Assembly: GCF_014696065.1 (NCBI RefSeq)
Contig: NZ_JACJPL010000001.1
Coordinates: 62,001-126,000 of the forward strand
Source: Leptolyngbya sp. FACHB-261
GTDB taxonomy: Bacteria; Cyanobacteriota; Cyanobacteriia; FACHB-261
Length of the DNA stretch: 64,000 bases
Reading direction: 5' to 3'
The notes under the pieces are model-generated. The model searched no databases. It was given only the letters and a program-made list of their open reading frames with translations, and was not told the DNA's origin. The position numbers and the translations under genes were made by a program. This document shows, one piece after another, positions 15,736 to 25,074 of this stretch (the first letter of the stretch is position 1; each line of letters starts with the position of its first letter).

Positions 15736-17607
15736 ATGGTCAACTCGCTCACCCCTCCAGTTCCTGAAGCCCCTGCCAAGAGAGTCTCCAAGGTTGAAGT
15801 GCTTAAGGAGAAGAGTAATTTTCTGCGCGAGCCTGTGGCGACTGAGATTCTCCAGGACACCAATTTTTTTAGCGAGGATGCTACTCAGATCCTCAAGTTC
15901 CACGGCTCTTACCAGCAAGATGACCGGGACAATCGCAAGGCTCGCACGTCAGCAGGTCTGGAGCGGGACTTTCAGTTTATGATCCGCACCCGCAACCCTG
16001 GTGGTTTTATCCCGCCGGAATTGTACCTGGTGATGGACGAGCTATCAGAAACCTATGGCAATCACACATTGCGGGTGACTACTCGCCAGGGCTTCCAAAT
16101 TCACGGTGTGGTGAAGGCGAACCTCAAGACAGTAATGGCTGCCATCATCCGCAATATGGGCTCAACCTTGGGGGCCTGCGGTGACCTGAACCGTAACGTG
16201 ATGGCACCACCAGCCCCTTTTGCCGATAAACCGGAGTACGTGTACGCTCGCGAGTACGCTGATAAACTTGCTGATTTGCTGCGGCCCCAAACCGAGGCTT
16301 ATTACGAGATCTGGTTGGATGGCGAGAAGGCGGTCACAGTTGAGGAAAGCCCTGAGGTCACTGAGGCTCGCTTGCGTAATGGCAATGGCACAGTTTTTCA
16401 CGATTCGCAGGAGCCTATTTACGGCACCCATTACATGCCACGCAAGTTTAAATGCTGCGTGACAGTGCCGGGGGACAACTCGGTGGACGTGCTGACCCAT
16501 GACCTCAGCCTAGTCGTCATTATCGATAAGGAAAATCGCTTGCAGGGCTTTAATCTCTTTGTCGGTGGCGGCATGGGTCGCACTCACAACAAAGAAGAGA
16601 CGTTCGCACGGCTAGCCGACCCACTAGGCTATGTACCCAAAGAATTGATCTTTGATGCAGTTAAGGCGATCGTGGCTGTCCAGCGCGACTACAGTGACCG
16701 CTTCAATCGTCGTCAGGCTCGTTTGAAGTACCTGATTAAAGATTGGGGCGTGGACAAGTTTAAAGCCGAGGTAGAGCACTATCTAGGCTACAAGCTGAAG
16801 AAATCCAAACGCTTGCCCAAGTTTGAGTACCGCGATTATCTAGGCTGGCATCAGCAAGGCGACGGCAACCTGTTTTTGGGCGTTTCGATTGAGAATGGGC
16901 GGGTCAAGGATGACGAGAATCTGAAGCTCAAGACGGCTCTGCGCGAGATCGTCAAGCGCTATCGCTTGCCCGTGCGTTTGACTGCCAACCACAATGCAGT
17001 TCTCTATGACATTGCGCCATCCGATCAGGCTGAGATTCAGGCCATTTTGGATGAGCACGGAGTGTTGAGTGTGGACAAAATCGACCCGCTCACCCGTTAC
17101 TCAATGGCCTGCCCTGCCCTGCCCACCTGCGGTTTAGCTGTGACCGAGTCGGAACGTGTCCTACCTGACATCAACCAGCGCATTCGCGCTTTGCTCAATC
17201 GCGTGGGGCTTCAGGATGAGTTCTTTGCTATTCGCATGACGGGTTGCCCCAATGGCTGCGCTCGCCCATACATGGCGGAACTAGGCTTTGTAGGCACAGC
17301 AAACGAGCAATACCAGCTCTGGTTGGGTGGTAGCCCTAACTCTATGCGATTGGCAGAGTCGTTCATTGAACGGTTGCATGTCAATGACCTAGAGACACGG
17401 TTAGAACCTCTGTTCGTGCAGTACAAGCAACAGCGGAAAGGCAAGGGCAAACGACGGGAGAGTTTTGGCGACTTCTGCGCCCGTGTTGGTTTTGAATCTT
17501 TACGGGAATTCGCTAATACTTACAGCGCCCAAACCGCCGAGGTTCAAACTGCTGAAGCCCAAACTGCCGTGGCCCAAACTGCACCAGATATCGCTAGCCT
17601 AAACTAA
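15736..17607 (+). CDS. sir: Sulfite reductase, ferredoxin-dependent
   Basis: Sir reduces sulfite to sulfide with six electrons from ferredoxin in sulfur assimilation. At 623 residues it is full length. The N-terminal half has the expected [21 protein letters not shown] and [14 protein letters not shown] (about 77-127), and [13 protein letters not shown] (about 147-159). The [4Fe-4S]/siroheme ligands are CPALPTC (CX5C, about residues 459-465) and CPNGC (CX3C, about 504-508). Siroheme-binding residues and the KYLIKDWG motif mark it as a sulfite rather than nitrite enzyme. After the conserved [16 protein letters not shown] the protein carries an unusual tail of five-residue repeats (17527-17586). 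A strong terminator follows at 17668. Confidence 0.95.
   Translation: MVNSLTPPVPEAPAKRVSKVEVLKEKSNFLREPVATEILQDTNFFSEDATQILKFHGSYQQDDRDNRKARTSAGLERDFQFMIRTRNPGGFIPPELYLVMDELSETYGNHTLRVTTRQGFQIHGVVKANLKTVMAAIIRNMGSTLGACGDLNRNVMAPPAPFADKPEYVYAREYADKLADLLRPQTEAYYEIWLDGEKAVTVEESPEVTEARLRNGNGTVFHDSQEPIYGTHYMPRKFKCCVTVPGDNSVDVLTHDLSLVVIIDKENRLQGFNLFVGGGMGRTHNKEETFARLADPLGYVPKELIFDAVKAIVAVQRDYSDRFNRRQARLKYLIKDWGVDKFKAEVEHYLGYKLKKSKRLPKFEYRDYLGWHQQGDGNLFLGVSIENGRVKDDENLKLKTALREIVKRYRLPVRLTANHNAVLYDIAPSDQAEIQAILDEHGVLSVDKIDPLTRYSMACPALPTCGLAVTESERVLPDINQRIRALLNRVGLQDEFFAIRMTGCPNGCARPYMAELGFVGTANEQYQLWLGGSPNSMRLAESFIERLHVNDLETRLEPLFVQYKQQRKGKGKRRESFGDFCARVGFESLREFANTYSAQTAEVQTAEAQTAVAQTAPDIASLN
17527..17586 (+). 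repeat. Four 15-bp repeats in the 3' end of sir
   Basis: Four imperfect in-frame copies of a 15-bp unit of the form GCCCAAACTGCCGAA encode the pentapeptides [15 protein letters not shown] and AQTAP. The repeats lie behind the last conserved sir motif. They form a minisatellite-like, probably disordered C-terminal tail. Confidence 0.85.
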
Positions 17608-17667
17608 TTGCCTGAAGCAAATTTCTACGCTCCGGCGACATCCAGATCAGGATATTAATTCACTCAT

Positions 17668-17706
17668 AAAGCCCTTGCTCAGGAAATTATTTGAGCAAGG
17701 GCTTTT
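17668..17706 (+). terminator. Intrinsic terminator of sir
   Basis: AAAGCCCTTGCTCA (17668-17681) pairs perfectly with TGAGCAAGGGCTTT (17692-17705), giving a 14-bp stem, a 10-base loop and a short T-run. It lies 60 bp after the sir stop. Confidence 0.9.
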
Positions 17707-17809
17707 GATTATCTTTCGGTTTTAAAGAGTACCCTTGCGGGTACTAACCATCTCCTTTGAGCTGAACCTACCTTAGGAATGTCCTCACAAATCTACTCAG
17801 GTAAGCTGA

Positions 17810-18358
17810 ATGTTTGTCTCAACCTTTGAAATTCTGACCAAGAAGATCGCACCGGGCAACTCGCCTTCTGCCCGTAAAGTGGTTCAGGCTTACTTTCTGA
17901 CTATCTCTAACCTGGAATCTAATTCTGTTGAGATCGCTTTAGACTTTACAGCGATCACACCTGAGCTTAGCAGCGCTGTCATTAGCATCTTTGACGTTGC
18001 AGACATCAATGAGTTTCAGCCCCTGATTCCTAATCCCTCCGATTCTAAAAAGATGCGGCGTGTGGTGAACATTCCAGCTCATGATACCGGCCTGTTTATT
18101 CTGCAACCGAATATCATCCAGCAACCAGATCTCGATAACTTAGAGATCCGAGGCTTTGTCGAAATTGCCAAAGGGCCTTTCTTTAATCCAGCCCTAAGCA
18201 CTGCTAACCTGCTACTTTCTGCGCAGAGCCGTGGCACCTTCCTGCCTGCCAACTTTGATCCTAACAATCCGGGTGGTATAGACATTGGCAACCTGGATTT
18301 TGACCAAATTGCCTATGACCTGCCCATCGCTGAAGGCAAAGCAATGGTTGCCGTTTAA
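17810..18358 (+). CDS. Hypothetical protein (182 aa)
   Basis: I do not recognise this protein. It has no signal peptide or membrane segment. The pattern of short beta strands (VQAYFLTISNLESNSVEIALDFTAI, then RRVVNIPAHDTGLFILQPN and LEIRGFVEIAKG) suggests an all-beta, perhaps immunoglobulin-like fold. It could be a secreted or surface-layer component, or a cytoplasmic beta-sandwich. The start ATG 17810 is preceded by AGGTAAGCTGA, an acceptable ribosome-binding site. It is flanked by terminators on both sides (17668 and 18406), so it is an independent transcription unit. Confidence 0.72.
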   Translation: MFVSTFEILTKKIAPGNSPSARKVVQAYFLTISNLESNSVEIALDFTAITPELSSAVISIFDVADINEFQPLIPNPSDSKKMRRVVNIPAHDTGLFILQPNIIQQPDLDNLEIRGFVEIAKGPFFNPALSTANLLLSAQSRGTFLPANFDPNNPGGIDIGNLDFDQIAYDLPIAEGKAMVAV

Positions 18359-18405
18359 ACTCGTCATCGTCTGAGTTTTAGGCCATAGCCCCGTGGACAA
18401 GTGCC

Positions 18406-18449
18406 CTGCCTGCTCATTCGAGATTTAACTCAAGAGCAGGCAGTTTCTT
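18406..18449 (+). terminator. Intrinsic terminator
   Basis: CTGCCTGCTC (18406-18415) pairs perfectly with GAGCAGGCAG (18434-18443) and is followed by TTTCTT. It lies 48 bp after the stop of the 182-residue gene. Confidence 0.8.
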
Positions 18450-18553
18450 GCCCAAGTTATAGGCGCTAGTGAATTTATTACTAGTAATATCTCTGCCCTG
18501 TTTGTTCAGCTTCATATAGCTTGTTCAACCCCATATAGCAGCCAAAGGTCACT

Positions 18554-19492
18554 ATGCAGGCGAAGTTCCGATTCAGACCGGTTTCTTTTAGCTGGGTTGC
18601 AGTTCATCCAGAGCCAAAGGGTGTGATTCAGTTTGTTGGTGGGGCTTTCTTTGGAACATTCCCTACAATCTTCTATCGCTACTTTTTGAGGAAGCTGTTT
18701 GAAGAAGGCTACACTATTGTTACCTTACCCTTTCGCTTCAGCTTCCGCCATTGGCCTTTAGCCATTGGCTTGCTGAGAGAGCAAGATGCTCTACGCCAAG
18801 AACTCACTACCCTCGCAATCCATCTCGGCTATGAGCACGAGATTTATAACCACAAAGATCGCTATTTATGGATAGGGCACAGTCTAGGCTGTAAGTATAT
18901 TACTCTGCTGGAATTTTTGAGTGGTAAGCAGTGGCCTCAAGCCATTGAGGCTTGCATTGGTAGGAAAGAACGGCAGCGGCTCGAAAACCTGGTTGAAGCT
19001 AACGGGCCTGAAGAACTCTCAATCAAAGGGCAGCCCTCACTCTTGATTGCCCCCGATATTAGCAACACAGAAAGTGCCATTCCTGTACGGGCTGTCGCAC
19101 AGTTACTAGATCGTTTGCAATTGGGGGTTCTACCCACCCGAGAGCAAACTCAATGTCTAATCTCAGGTAGTGACTTGTTCAACTTGGCAGCACTAGTCTC
19201 TTTTAAGAAAGATGAATTGGCAGGGAGCATTACTGACGGGCAAAAGAGCGAAGAAATCCAAAAGAATAGCGATGTACTCTGGCTACTTCGGCAGCTTCAA
19301 CTGCGCCGATTGCCAGCCATCAATCAAGAACTTCCCGGCAAGCATTTGGAACCATTGGGCATTCAAATTGGCCCCTACGTTGTGGACTTCAATCCATTAG
19401 ACAAATTCGTTGAGCTTTTAAGCCAACGCTTCCTAGAAAAAGTTGTCATCCAATTTCTTGACAAGTTGAAACAGCGGGCCAAAGACATTTAG
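18554..19492 (+). CDS. DUF1350 family protein (alpha/beta-hydrolase-like)
   Basis: This 312-residue protein belongs to DUF1350, found in cyanobacteria and plant chloroplasts. The typical opening FSWVAVHPEPKGVIQFVGGAFFGTFPTIFYR is at residues 11-41. FEEGYTIVTLPFRFSFRHWPLA and the nucleophile-elbow-like LWIGHSLGCKYITLLE (about 114-129) follow. The Ser in GHSLG suggests an esterase or lipase fold, and a later ISNTESAIPVRA matches the family. The physiological substrate is unknown. It is a single gene, preceded by a terminator and facing the convergent GTPase gene. Confidence 0.88.
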   Translation: MQAKFRFRPVSFSWVAVHPEPKGVIQFVGGAFFGTFPTIFYRYFLRKLFEEGYTIVTLPFRFSFRHWPLAIGLLREQDALRQELTTLAIHLGYEHEIYNHKDRYLWIGHSLGCKYITLLEFLSGKQWPQAIEACIGRKERQRLENLVEANGPEELSIKGQPSLLIAPDISNTESAIPVRAVAQLLDRLQLGVLPTREQTQCLISGSDLFNLAALVSFKKDELAGSITDGQKSEEIQKNSDVLWLLRQLQLRRLPAINQELPGKHLEPLGIQIGPYVVDFNPLDKFVELLSQRFLEKVVIQFLDKLKQRAKDI

Positions 19493-19517
19493 CCAATCAG
19501 CAAAAAAGCCTAGGGGC

Positions 19518-20939
19518 CTAGCGCGATGAGGTCAAGGTATCGCGGAAGCGCTCCTGAGCCTCACGGAATGCCTCCTGCATCGTGCGCTGAATTTGCTCTG
19601 GATTGGGCTTCTTACCACCCATCAGGTCGCCGAAGTAGACGCAAGCCCCTTCTCCTAAGGCCCAGGTATAAGCCGTGGCCCAAGATGCTGCAACCACACT
19701 GCCCAGAATCGGGATTGCCTTGACTAACTCACGGCCCACTGCCTGCGCCACAAAGCCACCCGCAATCGTACTCACAACCCCCCCAGCTTGAGAGGGGTTC
19801 AAGTTCTGACCGTAAAGCTTGCCTAGAAGACTCACGAGCGTTATCTGCAAGGTTGTCAGAACTGGCATGGTCGCCAGAGGCAAGGGCACAGCAGCCACAG
19901 TTCCAGCCATCACAGCAAAGGTGGCAATGTAGCGTCGGCCTGCTTGTCGATAGAGGTCACCCACCTGATCTGGCAAGCCTGCACGGGTATCGAGTAGTTG
20001 GCCAATGGCTCTAGCCTCAGCATCAGGTAGCAGATCGCAAAGAGCGCTGGCAAAGGCATCAAGGCCATAAAGCACAGGCTCGTAGCCATCTTCTGGCTGG
20101 GTAAAGTCAATAGCAACAACCCGGTCGTAGAGACCTGCAAAGGCCTGTTTGGCAGCATCCATAGCCCGTTGAACCTCTAGGTCACTGGGCGGATAATCAG
20201 GGTGATTGGCTTGCGGATCTGAGTAGGCCTCGTGCAGGCAAGTCACCGCCAGCAGACAAGGCACTTCTGGGTGACGCTGACGGATTTTGCTGACGATCTG
20301 ACGCAGCGTGTCATTGGCAAAATCGGTCAGCCTAACCGTCACAACCAGAATTCGTGCTCTGGGCTGAGCCAGCGCTAATTGTCCTGCCGGTCGTTCTTCT
20401 CCTGCCTGTCCGTCGGTTAGTTGATCAGTTAGATCTCGTTCGTCTAGATCTAGTTCCTCGGTTGACTCGGCTGAGGTAGTAACTCCCGCCAGTCCAGTCA
20501 GCTCTTGAATAACCTCGGAGGTTTCTTGAGCGCCATCTCCAAGGCCTACCGTGTCAATAAATACCATGAGCGGCAGATCTGCTGCTGGGTAGCTATAGCG
20601 CTGAGTATGAGCCGTATGTGGTCTGAAGCCTTGGCCGACAATGTCTTTTGAAGCACCTGTCAACGCCTGCACAATCGAACTTTTACCCGTTTGCGGCTTG
20701 CCAACAAGCAGCACTTCGGTTGTCGGCATCTGGTTTCGAAGCTGGGCCAAAATTGCCGCTAACGATTGCTCGTCGATACCAAACCAGCCGTTGAACTGTT
20801 GGGTGGCTGTTTGAGAGAGGCCACCTGCCCACTCCCAAGCCTCTTGGAACCGAGACTGTAACCAACTGGTACTATCGCTCAGTTTGCGCTGAAGCGACCG
20901 AGCCGGTTTAGGCGGAATCAGGTCATCAAAGTCAGGCAC
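19518..20939 (-). CDS. Era-like GTPase with C-terminal DUF697 membrane domain
   Basis: This 473-residue GTPase has a G domain followed by a hydrophobic DUF697 (YcjF-like) domain. The P-loop GKPQTGKSSIVQAL is at about residues 80-93. The switch II/DxxG region appears as VFIDTVGLGDGAQET (about 127-141), and a base-specificity motif is not obvious (LAVTCLHEAY is where NKxD is expected). The C-terminal part has YIATFAVMAGTVAAVPLPLATMP, LITLVSL-like and glycine-rich helices that should insert into membrane. Cyanobacteria carry several such proteins; roles in membrane remodelling are assumed but not shown. Between switch II and that motif it has an acidic insert (EELDLDERDLTDQLTDG). Confidence 0.85.
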   Translation of the reverse strand: MPDFDDLIPPKPARSLQRKLSDSTSWLQSRFQEAWEWAGGLSQTATQQFNGWFGIDEQSLAAILAQLRNQMPTTEVLLVGKPQTGKSSIVQALTGASKDIVGQGFRPHTAHTQRYSYPAADLPLMVFIDTVGLGDGAQETSEVIQELTGLAGVTTSAESTEELDLDERDLTDQLTDGQAGEERPAGQLALAQPRARILVVTVRLTDFANDTLRQIVSKIRQRHPEVPCLLAVTCLHEAYSDPQANHPDYPPSDLEVQRAMDAAKQAFAGLYDRVVAIDFTQPEDGYEPVLYGLDAFASALCDLLPDAEARAIGQLLDTRAGLPDQVGDLYRQAGRRYIATFAVMAGTVAAVPLPLATMPVLTTLQITLVSLLGKLYGQNLNPSQAGGVVSTIAGGFVAQAVGRELVKAIPILGSVVAASWATAYTWALGEGACVYFGDLMGGKKPNPEQIQRTMQEAFREAQERFRDTLTSSR

Positions 20940-21264
20940 TGCCGGAGAACCAACCCTGCGCTTCTACCATAGCGAGCCTTACCGAATCAGAGCCAAATCA
21001 GAATAAATTCTGGCCCTTAGGCATCCTAGGCTATTGCAAATGGGTTGTGGGTATCAGGTACAGCACACACTTCAAATCTTTCGTCCAGCCCAAAGTAGGT
21101 TAGAGCTGCGTCCGGCGGCGAACTGTCTCCCTATCGAGTTCTGAATCGCCCTTTAGGGCATACAAGCAAAGAAGCCCCAGCTTCTAGGCCGGGGCTCCAC
21201 TCAAAAATTGCGAACCTTAGTTTTGCCGCTAGCAAGTTCTGCAGAACCTAGACAAAAGTAGGCA
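20940..21264. other. 325-bp intergenic region, no gene seen
   Basis: I see no credible coding frame. The left part should carry the promoter of the GTPase gene read leftwards. The right part contains a small GCCC-TTTA-GGGC hairpin around 21149 and a terminator at 21163-21197 that belongs to the DUF2973 gene. Confidence 0.6.
21163..21197 (-). terminator. Probable terminator of the DUF2605-DUF2973 pair
   Basis: Read on the minus strand, AGCCCC and GGGGCT (21191-21196 and 21173-21178) form the stem around a 12-base loop, followed by TCTTTG. It lies 70 bp past the DUF2973 stop. Confidence 0.6.
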
Positions 21265-21564
21265 TTAGACCTCGTTGCGCGGATCGTCCTGCGAAGCCAA
21301 CTCGGAACCTTCGCTATAAAGAGCATTCAGACGGTCCCGCGCCTCATCCACTGAGATAGACTTCATTACAAGCAGAGGCTCCCGGATCAAATTGCCTGAT
21401 TCATCCAGCAACTCTGGATGAGGAACCTGCCTGGGGCGACGCGATTGCGGGTAGGCGGGCCGTTGCATCTCCTGAGAACCCAGCGTCATCAGGCTGCGGA
21501 TTAAATTGCCCATGGCCAGAAAGGCCAACACTGTGAAAGCGATAATGTAAAGCATCGGTAACAT
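21265..21564 (-). CDS. DUF2973 family protein
   Basis: This 99-residue cyanobacteria-specific protein has one N-terminal membrane helix (MLPMLYIIAFTVLAFLAMGNLI) and the family-typical cytoplasmic part HPELLDESGNLIREPLLVMKSISVDEARDRLNALY (about residues 49-83). Function unknown. It follows the DUF2605 gene by 114 bp on the same strand. This pairing recurs in cyanobacteria, so the two probably work together. Confidence 0.88.
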   Translation of the reverse strand: MLPMLYIIAFTVLAFLAMGNLIRSLMTLGSQEMQRPAYPQSRRPRQVPHPELLDESGNLIREPLLVMKSISVDEARDRLNALYSEGSELASQDDPRNEV

Positions 21565-21678
21565 TTAGGAGTTCCTTATTCTTCCAACAACAGCTTTTTC
21601 AACTTTTCCAACAACGGCTAATTCAATACAAACCCATTAATATCAGCCGCAATAAACAAACAACCTCGTGCCTGGGAG

Positions 21679-21996
21679 CTACGCTTGCTGCTGAGCCCGA
21701 AAGCGATTGGCAACCTGCCAGCACTCCATGAGCAGCTGATGCCACGGCACTAAAGCCCGCGCCTCAATACCAGCTTTGCCCTCTGTCGCTTTAAACAAGG
21801 ACTGGCTTGCTCGGACCTCAGCGAGCGCTTGCAACACACGACCAAGTAAGTCAGCTTGAGCCTCCAGACTTAAAAAATCTAAGCGCTCCGTGCTAAGCAG
21901 CTTCTCTGAGCGAACAAACCAGTAAACGAAGTCCTCCAACAGGGGCTCTAACACCACCTTCAGCAACTCCGGGTCCGGCAGCTCGGCATTCAGCAT
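21679..21996 (-). CDS. DUF2605 family protein
   Basis: This 105-residue soluble helical protein matches the cyanobacterial DUF2605 pattern: LPDPELLKVVLEPLLEDFVYWFVRSEKLLSTERLDFLS at residues 6-43, then FKATEGKAGIEARALVPWHQLLMECWQVA. No catalytic motif is seen. It starts at ATG 21996 and is divergent from thrS. Its neighbour DUF2973 suggests a two-protein membrane-associated unit of unknown function. Confidence 0.88.
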   Translation of the reverse strand: MLNAELPDPELLKVVLEPLLEDFVYWFVRSEKLLSTERLDFLSLEAQADLLGRVLQALAEVRASQSLFKATEGKAGIEARALVPWHQLLMECWQVANRFRAQQQA

Positions 21997-22160
21997 GTAA
22001 TCTTTGTAAACCAGAAAATCAATTGTCCCTATATTAGCGCCTGTTACCTTTCTTTACAAATAAGTCTTGGGGATCAATCAGGGATCAAGTTAAATCCCTC
22101 GTCTGGATAGGCCACGCCGATAGAATGTGAAGGAAAGACCGAAACTCCATTTCCTTACTC

Positions 22161-23957
22161 ATGGACAGAAGCCACCTGCCTCGCCCCGGTGAGTCTGAAA
22201 AGCTGAACAAGATTCGCCACACGGCCTCCCACGTCATGGCAGCCGCCGTGCAAAAGCTATTTTCCAAGGCGCAGGTGACGATTGGTCCAACGACCGCGAC
22301 TGGCTTTTATTACGATTTCGATAACCCTGAGCCTTTTGCCGAGAAGGACCTCAAGGCAATTAAGAAAGAGATGGACCGGCTGATTCGCAAAGGTTTGCCG
22401 GTGATTCAGGAAGAAATCAGCCGCGAAGAGGCCAAAGCTCGGATTGAGCGTTTGGGAGAGCCCTACAAGCTAGAGCTATTAGAGGCTATTCCAGAAGGGG
22501 AAGCAATCACGATTTACCACCTTGGGGATGCCTGGTGGGATTTATGTGCTGGTCCCCACGTCGAGAACACCAGCGAGCTGAACCCGGATGCCATTGCGCT
22601 TGAGAGTGTAGCTGGAGCCTACTGGCGGGGTGACGAAACCAAGGCTCAGTTACAGCGAATCTACGGCACTGCCTGGGAAACGCCTGAGCAGCTAGCTGAG
22701 TACAAGCGCCGCAAAGAAGAAGCCCTCAAGCGCGACCACCGCAAACTTGGCAAGGAACTGGGCCTATTCGTGTTCTCCGACGATGTCGGACCAGGCTTAC
22801 CGCTATGGACGCCTAAGGGAACCACGCTGCGCAATACCTTAGAGGACTTCCTCAAGCAGGAACAACTCAAGCGCGGCTATCTGCCAGTGGTCACGCCCCA
22901 TATTGCCCGTGTCGATCTGTTCAAGATTTCAGGGCACTGGCAGAAGTACAAGGAAGATATGTTCCCGATGATGAGCGAGGACGACGAGTCCCGCGATCAG
23001 GAGCAAGGCTTTGTCATGAAGCCGATGAACTGCCCCTTCCATATCCAGATCTACAAGAGTGAGTTGCGCTCCTATCGTGACCTGCCCATGCGTCTGGCCG
23101 AATTCGGCACCGTCTACCGCTATGAGCAGTCTGGTGAATTGGGCGGATTGACGCGGGTGCGCGGCTTCACGGTGGATGATGCGCACTTGTTCGTCACGCC
23201 AGACCAACTGGATGCTGAGTTTCTGAAGGTCGTAGATCTGATTCTGGCCGTCTTCAACCGACTGGGGATGAAGGACTTCAGCGCTCGGCTCAGCTTCCGC
23301 GATCCGGCCTCCGATAAGTACCTGGGCTCCGCAGAGGTTTGGGAGAAGGCCGAAGGTGCGATCCGACGAGCAGTGGAGCAGCTTGAGATGCCTCACTTTG
23401 AGGCTCCTGGCGAAGCCGCTTTCTACGGCCCCAAATTGGACTTCATCTTCCGCGACGTGCTTGACCGCGAGTGGCAACTCGGCACGGTTCAGGTGGATTA
23501 TCAGTTGCCTGAGCGCTTTGATCTAGAGTTTGTCGCTTCTGATGGCTCGCGCCAACGGCCAGTGATGATCCACCGGGCTCCTTTTGGCTCACTAGAGCGC
23601 CTGGTCGGTATCCTGATCGAGCAGTATGCTGGCGACTTTCCGCTGTGGTTAGCACCAGAGCAGGTGCGATTGCTGCCCGTAAATGAAGAGGTGCAATCGT
23701 TTGCACAAAGCGTCGTCACGCAAATGCAAGCTCAGGGCGTTCGAGCCACGGTAGATACCAGCGGTGATCGTTTGGGTAAGCAAATTCGCAACGCTGAGAC
23801 CCAGAAGATCCCTGTCATGGCCGTGATCGGGGCCAAGGAGGTCGAGAGCAACAGCCTCAGCCTGCGCACCCGCGCCTCTGGCGATCTGGGGAGCGTTAGT
23901 GTTGCCGATGCCCTCACCCGCATTAAGGACAGCATCGACAACCAAACCAACCTGTAA
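22161..23957 (+). CDS. thrS: Threonyl-tRNA synthetase
   Basis: This class II synthetase charges tRNA-Thr. At 598 residues it is shorter than the E. coli enzyme because it has no N-terminal TGS domain; it begins near the editing domain with LNKIRHTASHVMAAAVQKLF (about 15-34). Editing-site motifs HxxxH and the later CAGPHVENTSEL (about 128-139) are present. The catalytic core holds MKPMNCPFHIQIYK (about 291-304, zinc Cys), RLAEFGTVYRYEQSGELGGL (motif 2 region), VRGFTVDDAHLF and motif 3 HRAPFGSLERLVGIL. The anticodon-binding domain follows. TGS-less ThrRS is usual in cyanobacteria. A hairpin lies behind the stop. Confidence 0.97.
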   Translation: MDRSHLPRPGESEKLNKIRHTASHVMAAAVQKLFSKAQVTIGPTTATGFYYDFDNPEPFAEKDLKAIKKEMDRLIRKGLPVIQEEISREEAKARIERLGEPYKLELLEAIPEGEAITIYHLGDAWWDLCAGPHVENTSELNPDAIALESVAGAYWRGDETKAQLQRIYGTAWETPEQLAEYKRRKEEALKRDHRKLGKELGLFVFSDDVGPGLPLWTPKGTTLRNTLEDFLKQEQLKRGYLPVVTPHIARVDLFKISGHWQKYKEDMFPMMSEDDESRDQEQGFVMKPMNCPFHIQIYKSELRSYRDLPMRLAEFGTVYRYEQSGELGGLTRVRGFTVDDAHLFVTPDQLDAEFLKVVDLILAVFNRLGMKDFSARLSFRDPASDKYLGSAEVWEKAEGAIRRAVEQLEMPHFEAPGEAAFYGPKLDFIFRDVLDREWQLGTVQVDYQLPERFDLEFVASDGSRQRPVMIHRAPFGSLERLVGILIEQYAGDFPLWLAPEQVRLLPVNEEVQSFAQSVVTQMQAQGVRATVDTSGDRLGKQIRNAETQKIPVMAVIGAKEVESNSLSLRTRASGDLGSVSVADALTRIKDSIDNQTNL

Positions 23958-23990
23958 GGTCCTGCAAGGTCAGTAGAGCTGCTGCAACTG

Positions 23991-24015
23991 CTCCCCCAGA
24001 ACAGAACTGGGGGAG
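23991..24015 (+). terminator. Hairpin after thrS
   Basis: CTCCCCCAG (23991-23999) pairs perfectly with CTGGGGGAG (24007-24015) across a 7-base loop. It is GC-rich and close to the thrS stop, but lacks a T-run, so termination strength is uncertain. Confidence 0.55.
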
Positions 24016-24188
24016 CTAGCTCTAGCTAATGCTGCATACCAAACGCTTGCTGAATTTGGCTGAGTAAGCTCGATCGTGCTCACATAAAGTGTGTATCTAG
24101 ATAGCAATTAACGTGCTCTAAGCTTCCTAAAACTTTAAGTCTCTGTGAATTCGCAAACAAGATCACAGCTAGCCCTAATCATTTCGGA

Positions 24189-25013
24189 ATGAAATGGGTA
24201 GGACTGTTTCTAACCCTGCCGTACTTTCTAATGCACAGACTTCTCGCAGGACCACTGAGTGTTGAAACTCTGACCATTCCTATTGCAGGCTTACCTTCAG
24301 CCTTAAAAGATACGAAATTAGTGCAACTCTCAGATTTTCACTTTGATGGTTTGCGGCTTTCGGAAGACTTACTTCAACAGGCCATTGAAACCACCAACGA
24401 AGCTGAGCCGGATCTAATTTTGCTAACCGGTGACTATATCACCACCGATCCCACACCGGCCTATAGCCTCGCGCACCGTCTTAAGGCCTTGCAAAGCCGG
24501 GCTGGAGTTTATGCTGTTTTAGGCAATCATGACCTGTGCTGGCCGAATGCGAAGGCCACTGTTACAGAGGCTCTCGAAAGTGTTGATATTCAAGTGTTAT
24601 GGAACCAGGTTGTTTACCCATTGGGAACAGGACTAGCTTTAGTTGGGCTACCAGACTTCCGGGCCGCTCAGTTTGAACCGGCATCAGTGATGGCTCAAAT
24701 TGAGCCAGAAACACCCCGCATTGTGCTTTCTCACAATCCGGATAGTGCTGAGGTTCTCCAACAGTGGCGGGTGGATTTGCAGCTATCGGGTCATACCCAC
24801 GGTGGGCAGATTGTATTACCGGGTTTGGGTCCTATGCATCGTTGGGTCGAACGATTGAATCCCTTCAGTTATAAAGTTGTGCATCATTGGGAATGGTCTG
24901 AAGGGCTACACCAAGTAGGCAACAATCGGCTGTATGTGAATCGTGGTTTAGGAACTTACTTACCTGGACGGTTTCTTTGCCCGCCTGAAGTAACTATCAT
25001 CAATCTAATCTAA
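24189..25013 (+). CDS. Membrane-anchored metallophosphoesterase (YaeI/YkuE-like)
   Basis: This 274-residue calcineurin-type phosphoesterase starts with a short hydrophobic segment (about residues 3-20). All metal motifs are present: LVQLSDFHFDGLRL (about 45-58), DLILLTGDYITTDP (about 77-90), YAVLGNHDLCW (about 109-119), IVLSHNPDSAEVL (about 178-190) and LQLSGHTHGGQIVLPG (about 198-213). Relatives of this type act on lipid or nucleotide phosphates at the membrane, for example UDP-diacylglucosamine; the substrate here is not known. It forms a single transcription unit, and the following minus-strand gene is convergent. Confidence 0.85.
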   Translation: MKWVGLFLTLPYFLMHRLLAGPLSVETLTIPIAGLPSALKDTKLVQLSDFHFDGLRLSEDLLQQAIETTNEAEPDLILLTGDYITTDPTPAYSLAHRLKALQSRAGVYAVLGNHDLCWPNAKATVTEALESVDIQVLWNQVVYPLGTGLALVGLPDFRAAQFEPASVMAQIEPETPRIVLSHNPDSAEVLQQWRVDLQLSGHTHGGQIVLPGLGPMHRWVERLNPFSYKVVHHWEWSEGLHQVGNNRLYVNRGLGTYLPGRFLCPPEVTIINLI

Positions 25014-25074
25014 AATTCTATTCACTTGAAATCTTATTTAAAATCTTGCTTTAAAAAATCGTAAAAGCAGCCAC

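Noticed and set aside
17527-17586. Short direct repeats (here and at 12153, 55044, 62216) considered as CRISPR arrays
   Set aside because: Units are 12-15 bp, directly adjacent and without spacers.
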